Shown: positions 1 to 6,239 of the stretch, piece after piece
Layout of the letters: each line of letters opens with the position of its first letter
Position numbering within the stretch: the stretch's first letter is position 1
DNA from: Candidatus Kuenenia stuttgartensis
GTDB taxonomy: Bacteria; Planctomycetota; Planctomycetia; Isosphaerales; Isosphaeraceae
NCBI GenBank assembly: GCA_945872325.1
Contig: CAMBZY010000149.1
Location: 1 to 7,676, forward strand
Length of the DNA stretch: 7,676 nucleotides
Direction: 5' to 3'
Notes under the pieces: model-generated
Database searches by the model: none
Told to the model about the DNA's origin: nothing
The model's input: only the letters and a program-made list of their open reading frames with translations
Made by a program: the position numbers and the translations under genes

Positions 1-1
1 C

Positions 2-91
2 CCAATGAGGCTCAAGCCGGGTGATACGCAATTCTCAGTGATTTCGGCCTATACGATTTCGGGAATTTTGATAAAAGAGACCGATGAATAG
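2..91 (+). CDS. Possible 3' end of an upstream gene (partial, uncertain)
   Basis: Frame 2 is open from the window edge to a TAG at 89-91, about 29 codons; the other two + frames stop almost at once (TGA at 22-24 and at 6-8). The translation ends GILIKETDE and contains RLKPGDTQFSVISAYTIS, which reads like an alternating beta-strand C-terminus, but no family can be recognised. An open run of this length is not rare by chance. If real, the stop lies 72 bp before the chosen start of the next gene, so the two could be co-transcribed. A tail of a pseudopilin or GspK-like protein would fit the pilus/secretion genes downstream, but that is speculation from context. Confidence 0.25.
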   Translation, partial: PMRLKPGDTQFSVISAYTISGILIKETDE

Positions 92-147
92 CTCAGGATG
101 AGTGATTGAGGTCAATCAGAAAAGATGACGACCCAGCAACGCAATCC

Positions 148-154
148 AAGGAGG
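148..154 (+). promoter_or_regulatory. Ribosome binding site that decides the start of the large exported protein
   Basis: AAGGAGG is a near-perfect Shine-Dalgarno sequence, 9 nt before the ATG at 164 (a second ATG follows directly at 167). It lies inside the reading frame if the upstream in-frame ATG at 125 is used. That ATG has only weak purine stretches before it, so 164 is the better start. Confidence 0.8.
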
Positions 155-163
155 ACCGGGCCG

Positions 164-268
164 ATGATGTCTCGCACACTTAGTAAACCGAGTCTACAGC
201 GACGATATCTTCGCACTCTGATCTTTGTTGGATTGGCATCACTTTGGGCCAATTTCCCTCTCCAGGCA
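164..268 (+). other. Signal peptide coding segment
   Basis: The first 35 residues from the ATG at 164 show a basic n-region (QRRYLR), a hydrophobic core (TLIFVGLASLW) and a small-residue cleavage context (PLQA before RPYP). This predicts Sec-dependent export. No lipobox cysteine is present, so it is not a lipoprotein signal. Confidence 0.7.
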
Positions 269-3200
269 CGACCATATCCGGATGAACCGGAAGGTAAAGT
301 GGAGACGGATCAGGTTTGGCATGAAGGGTTTGAGAGCGATCGTCCGACCTGGATACGCGAAGAGGTGGATGCACCTGTCGATTGGCTCACGCATGATCGG
401 TCGGATCAGGCAGCGCGAGAGGGTGCCAAGAGCGAACGATTTGTTTTCAAAGCTGGTCCCGGGAGTGGGATCTACACCAGTTTTGCAGTCCCTAAGATTA
501 AGGTCAGCAATGAGTTGAATGTGAGTCTCAGCCTGAAGTCAGACCGAAGCGGGATGACTGTGCTGGCCCGAATTGTGTTTCCTGAAGATAAAGACCCTGA
601 TACAGGGAAGTCTTCGTTCGTCGTGATTTCAGGTGGAACGTATACCAATACGGGTGTCTGGCAGAAGATTTCGTTGACTCAGATCCCGACGGAAATGGAG
701 CGTCAGGCGAGGCTTCTGCGAATTCGAACGCAACGTAAAGTCTCCACTCAAGGGGCTTACATTGAGCGAATCATTGTGAATTTATATGGGGGGGCGGGGC
801 AAACCACCATATTTGTCGACGACCTGCGTATATCTCCTGTAGAGTCAACGATTTTAGCGGAGCGAGCAGAGCAGAAAACGCAGAGTCCAGGCACAGAAGA
901 CGCCGCTATTCAAAATCAGCCTGAGCCGAACCTGGGAAACAGGCGTGTGGTGATGCAGGGCGGACAGCTTCGGCGCGATGGAATCGGCTGGATTTTCAGC
1001 ATGGTGGATGCGCCTGGGTCGAAATGGGAGCAGCTCTTAAGAGTTGGCTTTGACGTACTTTCCGTCGATGCCGCCGTCTCAAAAGAGACGCTCATGGAAG
1101 CGGCTCAGATGGGCTTTACGGTGGCCCCTCGTATCAGCTTAGGACGATTGATTGGCGATGATGAGCCAAGTCTGGCATTTGAGCGGGCTCGAAAGTTCCC
1201 AATTCAAGACGCTGTCGCCTTCTGGGACATCGGCCGAAACCTTGGGGTGACTCTTGATAACCCAAGCGGTGAGAAACAGTTGGAACGCAATCGCGTCTTG
1301 GTCAGAAAAATCCACGAACAGGCCACTCAATCAGCCACTCAGGGCCAGATCTTTGCCGACCTGGTTTCAGGGATGGTCGGTGGTCGGCTGGCTGGCTATG
1401 CCCTGCCGCAGAATCATCTGGAAATGATGGGGATTGATCCTACGGTTTGGTCGCCTGGGAAACCTTACCAGGACGTCTTCGCATATCTTCAGCAGCGCAA
1501 AGACTTAACAACACTTGCAAACCCTGGTGGAGTCCTGTTCTGGGGCTGGGTTGCGGCAAGATCCGAGCCATCCGTCATCCGCCAGCTTTGGGGCGACGAC
1601 ATGCCTCCCGCCTGGGGATATCCCAGACGTCTGCCTGAGCAGATTCGTCTGGATGCTTACAGCTTAATGGCATCTGGTTACAGGGGTTGGGGTGTGAAAG
1701 GCGATGCCGATCTGACCCGTGATGCAGGGCGATCCATGCTGCTCGAACTTGGCTTCATCAATGAAGAGCTTGATCTGGTCGAGTCATTCCTGAGCGATCA
1801 GCAGGGTCAAATCCAGCCGATCGAGTGCCACCCGCCTGACCCTCCGGTCCAGTTGGCAAAAGACGGCATTTCCAGCCTTACCAGCAAAATGATTGCCAGC
1901 AACGAGACAACGAAACATCCTTCGATAAAGGGTGTTGCGATCAATCTGCCTGAAAAGCGCGGGCGACTTTTGCTGATTGCCGACATGGAAGATGCAGCGC
2001 AGTGGCAGCCTCCTCAGATGTCCGTAAACAACCTGACAGTCAGAGTTCCCGGCACGGCTGAGAATGCGACGCCTTATCTGATCACTCCTGGAGAAGTTCG
2101 TGTCCTTGAACGCAAACGCGTCCCGGGCGGCCTTCAATTGATCATCCCTGAGTTCGACACGACAGCCATGGTTCTTTTGACGACCGACGATGGTCTGGGC
2201 CAATGGCTTTCCGTGGCAGTGGCACGCAATCGGGCGATGGCTTGCTCGATGGCTATTGAACAGGCTGACAGGCAAATTGCGTGGGTCACAGAGTCTCACA
2301 ACCGGCTTGCGAATGACGGTGTGGCGGTGAACGATGCCGGCCTTTGGCTTGCTAAAGCGCAGGAACGGGTTCAATCGGCGAGGGAATCTCAGGCCCGGGA
2401 AGACTTCCCTCAGGCATGGGCTGAGGCCCGTCGTGCCCTCAGGCCGCTTCGGATTCTGATGCGTGATCACTGGGATATGGCCTTCAAGACTTTGGGAGAA
2501 TCGGCGTCCGCCAATCTTCGTAATGAACAGTCGGCAGATGGCCCTGATCAGCCACCTAAGAATCTGCCGGTTCTGGTTTCACCCGTTTCAAGTCCTGCTC
2601 TGATGTCGTTCAACACTTTGCCTCAACACTATTTATGGTCGAGCTGGATTCGCGATGGCCGATTTTCAGGCGATGGTGTGAAGGGTGGAAGTTTTGATCG
2701 TCCGGAGGATTTGAGGGACGGAGGCTGGGTGAATTTGTCGCGTGATCTGGATGGCCGTCTTGGTGCGGCCCTTTCTGCTCAAGACTCCAAAGGTCAGGGC
2801 CGGGTTCTAAGGCTTAACGTTTCGAAAAAGCCTGATGCTCGGATCGACGAACTGGCTTCGTTTGTAGACAATCCGGTGGCGGCTGTAAGAACCCACCCGA
2901 TCAAGGTTTCGCCTCGCGAGATGATTCGGATCAGGGTCAAGGTTCGTATGCCCCGACCTCAGCAACCGGGCGCTGGTGGACTTTTGATCGAAGACTCTCT
3001 GGGCGGCCCTTCGCTTGCTTTCAGGCAGACCAAGGCGATTCCTGAATGGTCGGAAATCGTTGTATATAGACGGGTTGTCTCTGAAACGTCGATGACTGTC
3101 TCACTTGGCCTTGCCGGTGATGGAGACCTGTTTTTCGACGATCTTCGCGTTGAACGGCTCACAGAAAACGCGCCTTTGAATCCCGATCGGGTGGCCGTGA

Positions 3201-3295
3201 GAGACGGTCAGCCTGTTCCTGTCACGACCGCTGAACCAGGTGTTCCGGTGGCCGCTCCGGCCGAGGTCGTTGTCCCAGTAGTCGACCAACCATAA
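164..3295 (+). CDS. Large exported multidomain protein, glycoside-hydrolase-like barrel flanked by carbohydrate-binding-like modules
   Basis: About 1043 residues from the ATG at 164, chosen for its AAGGAGG; starting at 125 would add 13 residues before the signal peptide. Residues 1-35 form a signal peptide (basic RRYLR, hydrophobic TLIFVGLASLW, likely cleavage after LQA). Residues 47-227 look like a jelly-roll carbohydrate-binding-type module ending in the typical strand TTIFVDDLRI. Residues 259-547 alternate strands and helices like a TIM barrel (GWIFSMVDAP, FDVLSVDAAV, FTVAPRISLG, AFWDIGRNLG, GVLFWGW, SGYRGWGV). Residues 587-677 are beta-rich and 681-777 helical. Residues 812-997 form a second jelly-roll-like module ending in LFFDDLRVER, followed by a Pro/Val-rich tail. 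The WDIGRNLG strand lies where many clan-A hydrolases have an Asn-Glu acid pair, but the Glu is missing, so activity is doubtful. The role is inferred: periplasmic or surface polysaccharide binding or processing. A terminator follows, so it is probably not in the pilus operon. Confidence 0.85.
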   Translation: MMSRTLSKPSLQRRYLRTLIFVGLASLWANFPLQARPYPDEPEGKVETDQVWHEGFESDRPTWIREEVDAPVDWLTHDRSDQAAREGAKSERFVFKAGPGSGIYTSFAVPKIKVSNELNVSLSLKSDRSGMTVLARIVFPEDKDPDTGKSSFVVISGGTYTNTGVWQKISLTQIPTEMERQARLLRIRTQRKVSTQGAYIERIIVNLYGGAGQTTIFVDDLRISPVESTILAERAEQKTQSPGTEDAAIQNQPEPNLGNRRVVMQGGQLRRDGIGWIFSMVDAPGSKWEQLLRVGFDVLSVDAAVSKETLMEAAQMGFTVAPRISLGRLIGDDEPSLAFERARKFPIQDAVAFWDIGRNLGVTLDNPSGEKQLERNRVLVRKIHEQATQSATQGQIFADLVSGMVGGRLAGYALPQNHLEMMGIDPTVWSPGKPYQDVFAYLQQRKDLTTLANPGGVLFWGWVAARSEPSVIRQLWGDDMPPAWGYPRRLPEQIRLDAYSLMASGYRGWGVKGDADLTRDAGRSMLLELGFINEELDLVESFLSDQQGQIQPIECHPPDPPVQLAKDGISSLTSKMIASNETTKHPSIKGVAINLPEKRGRLLLIADMEDAAQWQPPQMSVNNLTVRVPGTAENATPYLITPGEVRVLERKRVPGGLQLIIPEFDTTAMVLLTTDDGLGQWLSVAVARNRAMACSMAIEQADRQIAWVTESHNRLANDGVAVNDAGLWLAKAQERVQSARESQAREDFPQAWAEARRALRPLRILMRDHWDMAFKTLGESASANLRNEQSADGPDQPPKNLPVLVSPVSSPALMSFNTLPQHYLWSSWIRDGRFSGDGVKGGSFDRPEDLRDGGWVNLSRDLDGRLGAALSAQDSKGQGRVLRLNVSKKPDARIDELASFVDNPVAAVRTHPIKVSPREMIRIRVKVRMPRPQQPGAGGLLIEDSLGGPSLAFRQTKAIPEWSEIVVYRRVVSETSMTVSLGLAGDGDLFFDDLRVERLTENAPLNPDRVAVRDGQPVPVTTAEPGVPVAAPAEVVVPVVDQP

Positions 3296-3344
3296 TCGTG
3301 GCTGAGTTCGTCAGAAAATCAAGCCTTTCAGCTTGAATTCGGAT

Positions 3345-3385
3345 TGACTCTGAATCGCTACGATCGGCAGAGTCACAATTTTTTT
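3345..3385 (+). terminator. Intrinsic (rho-independent) terminator after the exported-protein gene
   Basis: TGACTCTG (3345-3352) pairs perfectly with CAGAGTCA (3368-3375). Inside the loop, ATCG (3354-3357) can pair with CGAT (3361-3364). The stem is followed by CAA and seven T residues (3379-3385). It starts about 50 bp after the stop codon at 3293-3295. A weaker hairpin without a T-run (TCAAGC 3319-3324 with GCTTGA 3331-3336) lies just upstream. The terminator separates this gene transcriptionally from the pilus genes. Confidence 0.75.
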
Positions 3386-3550
3386 GGACGATTCTGGAAC
3401 TCCCCAGTTTGGAATCGGTTGTGGAGATGTTACACTCTCCGCAATTGGTCTGTGCGAATCGCTTTCGCCGACAACTCCCAACCGTTGCAATGATGGAATT
3501 CACTTCCCTTGTTACAACTGGACCAATCCCGAGGATTGTGTCATAGGTTG

Positions 3551-3578
3551 GGAACTTTTGTCGTGGTAAGTGCGTCAT
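3551..3578 (+). promoter_or_regulatory. Candidate ECF-sigma-type promoter for the pilus operon
   Basis: GGAACTTTT (from 3551) resembles the -35 element of ECF sigma factor promoters, and CGTCAT (3573-3578) resembles their -10 element. GGAAC and CGTC are separated by 17 nt, within the usual ECF spacing. Transcription would start near 3584, giving a leader of about 220 nt before the pilM start at 3806. Planctomycetes are known for many ECF sigma factors. No strong sigma-70 pair was seen in the interval. The elements overlap the inverted repeats noted there, so one reading may be accidental. Confidence 0.35.
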
Positions 3579-3656
3579 ACAGATAGTATGTGTTCTCCTG
3601 AACGCACCAATCTCAAGCCAATCTCTACGGGACTGATTGATCGAAACGACTCGAAT

Positions 3657-3678
3657 TTCGCTCATTTTCATGAGTGAA
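3657..3678. repeat. Inverted repeat upstream of the pilus operon
   Basis: TTCGCTCAT (3657-3665) and ATGAGTGAA (3670-3678) are complementary over nine positions with one G-U pair, around the loop TTTC. There is no T-run after it on either strand, so it is not an intrinsic terminator. It lies about 130 bp before the pilM start and could be an operator or a leader hairpin. Confidence 0.4.
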
Positions 3679-3789
3679 CTTAGATCATCGTTATTGAGAT
3701 AAACTCTTGTATTGATAGAGACTTGCGACTTGGAAGTTCGGGACGGTCACTCATCGTTCTATTTTGCGAACCTGATTGCTTCTCTGATT

Positions 3790-3796
3790 GAGGGAG
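3790..3796 (+). promoter_or_regulatory. Ribosome binding site of the PilM-PilN fusion gene
   Basis: GAGGGAG ends 9 nt before the ATG at 3806. An in-frame TTG at 3788 would lie on top of this site and add only six residues, so ATG 3806 is preferred; the protein then starts MAKVQAVWAIDIG, as expected for a PilM-type N-terminus. Confidence 0.75.
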
Positions 3797-3805
3797 CTGG
3801 CGAAC

Positions 3806-6196
3806 ATGGCCAAAGTTCAAGCGGTTTGGGCGATAGATATCGGCCAGGTCGCACTCAAAGCTTTGAAGGTAGTACCGGGCGAAACTCCAGACCAGTTGCT
3901 GGTCGAGGAAATGGCCCGTGTGGAATACCCGAAGATTTTGAGTCAACCCGATGCCGACCCGGATGAACTTGTCCGAATGGCTTTGATTGAGTTCCTCGAA
4001 AAACACAATACAAATGGCTGCCGGATTGCGATCGGCGTCCCAGGCCAGAAGGGTTTGATCAAATTCATCAAACTCCCTCCAGTCGAGAAGAAGCGAATCC
4101 CCGAGATCGTTCAGTACGAAGCCAAACAGCAGATCCCATTTCCACTGAATGAAGTGGTTTGGGATTACCAGCAGTTGGCTTCAGAAGACGACATGGATGA
4201 AGATGACGACGAAATGTCGTTCACCATGGCCGAAGTCGGCCTGTTTGCGATGAAGCGTGAAGAGATCAACAAAGCACTCTTCCCACTTCGCCGTCTCGGG
4301 CTTGAGCCTGATATTGTGCAGATGACTCCGATCGCGCTTTATAACTTCGCGACTTATGAGCTCATCAAAGGTCGTGGCGAGAAAGGCCCGATCGTTGTTC
4401 TGGACATGGGTGCCGATAAGACGGAATGCGTGATTACTGACGGGAACCGGATCTGGCAGAGAAACGTTCCGATCGGTGGGAATCACTTCACTCGTGCCCT
4501 GACCAAGGAAATGAAGCTGGTTTTTGCCAAAGCAGAAGCCACAAAGCGTGATGCAGCCACATCAGCCGACATGAAGGCTGTGTTTACAGCCATGAAGGGC
4601 GTGTTCAAGGATTTCGCCACGGAAATCCAGCGCACGATCGGCTTTTACGGGAGCGTGAATAAAGGCTCCAAAGTCAAGAAGGTCATCGGGTTAGGCAACG
4701 GGTTCAAACTCCCCGGCCTGACCACCTTCCTTCAGCAGGAACTTGACCTGCCGGTGGAAGCCGTCACTTCATTCACCAGACTCACCGGCGATGCCCTTGA
4801 AGATCCCGACTTTTCCAACAATGCAGCCTCGTTTGCCATGTCCTATGGCTTGGCTGTGCAAGCTTTTAACAAGCAGGCCATTCAAACCACACTGCTGCCT
4901 CCGGATATCAAACAGGCTCGCCTGATCCGCAAGAAGAAACCTCTGGTGCTTGCCGCCAGCCTGCTCTTTATGCTTGGTTTTACAGCGATGTTCCTGGGGT
5001 CGGTCAAGGCCTGGAATAAAGTCAACAACTCGGCCTTTACTGCAGCGGTTGATAGTGCCAAGTCGATCGCGACCAAAGGCGCATCGCTGAAGAGTGACTA
5101 CGAAGCCTCCAAGGGTGCCTTCACCGGCGAGAAGGCCAAGGGCGATGCTTTGGTTGTCTCAAACAACGAAAAACTGATGTGGCCTCTGCTGCTTCAGACG
5201 ATCAACGCTCACATGCCTGATCCCGTGACTGAGAAGAAACTCAACGTCACCAATCCAGCCGACCAACTTCGGTTGGCCAAACTGGCTGTTCACATTGACC
5301 AGATCAAGCCAGCTTACCGGAATGATCTTGCTACGGAATGGTACGACACTCTGGAGAGCGTCAATCCAAGTGCCAAATCGACCATGCACCCTTACGACAT
5401 CAAAGAAGGCAACACGCCGTCTGGCGAAGGCTGGGTGATCCAGATCGTTGGGCACCACTACAATCCCTACCCTGGGAAGGTCAAGAACGAAGACAATATG
5501 GGGCCATTGGGGTACATACGGAACGACATTCTGAAGCGTCTCCAAAGTGCCAGCCCACGCCGGTTTGGCCTGTCTCACGCCGTGCTTGTCTGGATGACGG
5601 AAGACAAGCAGTGGACCACCGAAAAAGCCGCAAGTACAAACGGACTTTCCGCTAACGCAATTCCTCTGATTGCCGCTGTAGGGGCTGTCGGTGGAGGTGC
5701 TGAAGGTGGTGGTGAGGCTGGTGGGGAAGGCATGGCCGGAATGATGGGAATGATGGGCGGACCTGGCGGTGGCGGTGGCGGCAAAGGCGGGATGATGGGC
5801 GGAATGGGTGCTGAAATGGAAGGTGGAGGCGGCATGGGCCGCGGCATGATGGGTGGCATGGGCGGAATGGGCGGCACAGCCGATGCCAAGGCCAAAGAGA
5901 AGCTGACCTTTCTGGTACGCACCGACTTCCTGATCCAAATGGTTTGGAAGCCACTCAGCGAAGAGAATCTCCCGAAGACACTTGAAGAACTTCAGGCAGC
6001 ATTGACGGAAGCCTCTAAAGAGAGCAATGCCGCTCCTGCCAAAGAGATGGACTTTGTCAGCAAAAGTCTTGAGCAGTCAAAACTAAGGGCCAAGATGTAC
6101 GAACGTCTCGGCAACGCACCTGCGGCAAAAGCTGAAGAGGGTGGCGGTGATGCCACTAAAGCTGGCGGTGCCGCTCCGGCAGCCGGCTCAAACTGA
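3806..6196 (+). CDS. pilM: PilM-PilN fusion (GspL-like architecture): actin-like ATPase domain plus membrane-anchored platform domain
   Basis: 796 residues, far longer than a typical PilM of about 350. Residues 5-355 are the PilM actin-like fold: phosphate-1 motif AIDIG (residues 9-13), phosphate-2 VVLDMGADKT (about 197-206) and adenosine-type GLGNGFKLPGL (295-305). An acidic loop EDDMDEDDDE lies at 127-136. LLPP at 363-366 matches the NLLP peptide by which separate PilN proteins bind PilM; then come RLIRKKK and one membrane helix (about 379-400). The rest should be periplasmic and PilN-like (MWPLLLQTINAHMP, WVIQIVGHHY), interrupted by a Gly/Met-rich run at 626-691, then the strand TFLVRTDFLIQMVWKP and an Ala/Gly-rich tail. 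PilM-PilN-PilO normally link cytoplasmic ATPase and outer-membrane secretin in type IV pili; GspL has the same fused layout in type II secretion. The PilM domain is certain; the PilN assignment rests on motif and order. It precedes its partner gene by 43 bp. Confidence 0.9.
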   Translation: MAKVQAVWAIDIGQVALKALKVVPGETPDQLLVEEMARVEYPKILSQPDADPDELVRMALIEFLEKHNTNGCRIAIGVPGQKGLIKFIKLPPVEKKRIPEIVQYEAKQQIPFPLNEVVWDYQQLASEDDMDEDDDEMSFTMAEVGLFAMKREEINKALFPLRRLGLEPDIVQMTPIALYNFATYELIKGRGEKGPIVVLDMGADKTECVITDGNRIWQRNVPIGGNHFTRALTKEMKLVFAKAEATKRDAATSADMKAVFTAMKGVFKDFATEIQRTIGFYGSVNKGSKVKKVIGLGNGFKLPGLTTFLQQELDLPVEAVTSFTRLTGDALEDPDFSNNAASFAMSYGLAVQAFNKQAIQTTLLPPDIKQARLIRKKKPLVLAASLLFMLGFTAMFLGSVKAWNKVNNSAFTAAVDSAKSIATKGASLKSDYEASKGAFTGEKAKGDALVVSNNEKLMWPLLLQTINAHMPDPVTEKKLNVTNPADQLRLAKLAVHIDQIKPAYRNDLATEWYDTLESVNPSAKSTMHPYDIKEGNTPSGEGWVIQIVGHHYNPYPGKVKNEDNMGPLGYIRNDILKRLQSASPRRFGLSHAVLVWMTEDKQWTTEKAASTNGLSANAIPLIAAVGAVGGGAEGGGEAGGEGMAGMMGMMGGPGGGGGGKGGMMGGMGAEMEGGGGMGRGMMGGMGGMGGTADAKAKEKLTFLVRTDFLIQMVWKPLSEENLPKTLEELQAALTEASKESNAAPAKEMDFVSKSLEQSKLRAKMYERLGNAPAAKAEEGGGDATKAGGAAPAAGSN
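5681..5878 (+). repeat. Gly/Met-rich low-complexity segment in the PilM-PilN fusion
   Basis: About 66 residues (626-691) are mostly Gly and Met with scattered Glu, Ala, Lys and Arg, in short motifs such as GMMGMMGG, GGMMGGMG and GMGGMGG. The segment sits between two predicted beta-strand blocks of the periplasmic domain, so it looks like a long flexible loop inserted in a folded domain. The DNA is built from GGN and ATG codons with varied third bases. Confidence 0.85.
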
Positions 6197-6227
6197 CGTC
6201 GCTTTCACCCACCAGATTTACGAGGAC

Positions 6228-6233
6228 AGGTGA
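6228..6233 (+). promoter_or_regulatory. Ribosome binding site of the PilO-like gene
   Basis: AGGTGA matches the 3' half of the Shine-Dalgarno consensus and ends 6 nt before the ATG at 6240. A GAGG at 6222-6225 is a second possible contact, with longer spacing. No promoter-like sequence was seen in the 43-bp gap, which supports co-transcription with the upstream gene. Confidence 0.65.
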
Positions 6234-6239
6234 CTGACC

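Larger units (their letters stand above)
3386..3789 (+). other. Non-coding interval with several inverted repeats; candidate leader or structured RNA
   Basis: About 400 bp between the terminator and the next ribosome binding site holds no convincing gene. Seen directly: a 14-pair stem with four G-U pairs (3414-3427 with 3436-3449, 8-nt loop); GCGAA/TTCGC at 3454-3468; TCCCAACC (3476-3483) matching GGTTGGGA (3546-3553); CAATCC-CGA-GGATTG (3524-3538); GTGCGTCATAC (3570-3580) pairing with GTATG (3586-3590) and ACGCAC (3602-3607); and a 9-pair stem at 3657-3678. The G-U pairs in the first stem favour structure in + strand RNA. Whether this is one RNA, a leader, DNA operators or chance cannot be settled by eye. 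Confidence 0.35.

Noticed and set aside
1784..2470. 228-codon minus-strand frame
   Set aside because: It lies wholly inside the large exported-protein gene. The translation is rich in Arg, His and Cys with no coherent domain, as expected for antisense reading.
3384..3569. 61-codon + strand frame in the intergenic region
   Set aside because: It begins at the end of the terminator T-run without a ribosome binding site. It is Cys- and Trp-containing with no signal peptide or domain, and it overlaps the inverted repeats.
3222..3671. 149-codon minus-strand frame across the intergenic region
   Set aside because: There is no Shine-Dalgarno before its ATG. It crosses the terminator hairpin and overlaps the end of the exported-protein gene, and its composition (many Arg, Ser, Thr, Cys) is unlike the neighbouring proteins.
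3694..3717. TTGAGA and TTGATA as a sigma-70 promoter
   Set aside because: The spacing is only 12 nt, and TTGATA is a poor -10 element.
5159..5938. 259-codon minus-strand frame, His/Ser/Ala-rich
   Set aside because: It is the shadow of the Gly/Met segment and periplasmic domain of the PilM-PilN gene. It shows no recognisable domain.
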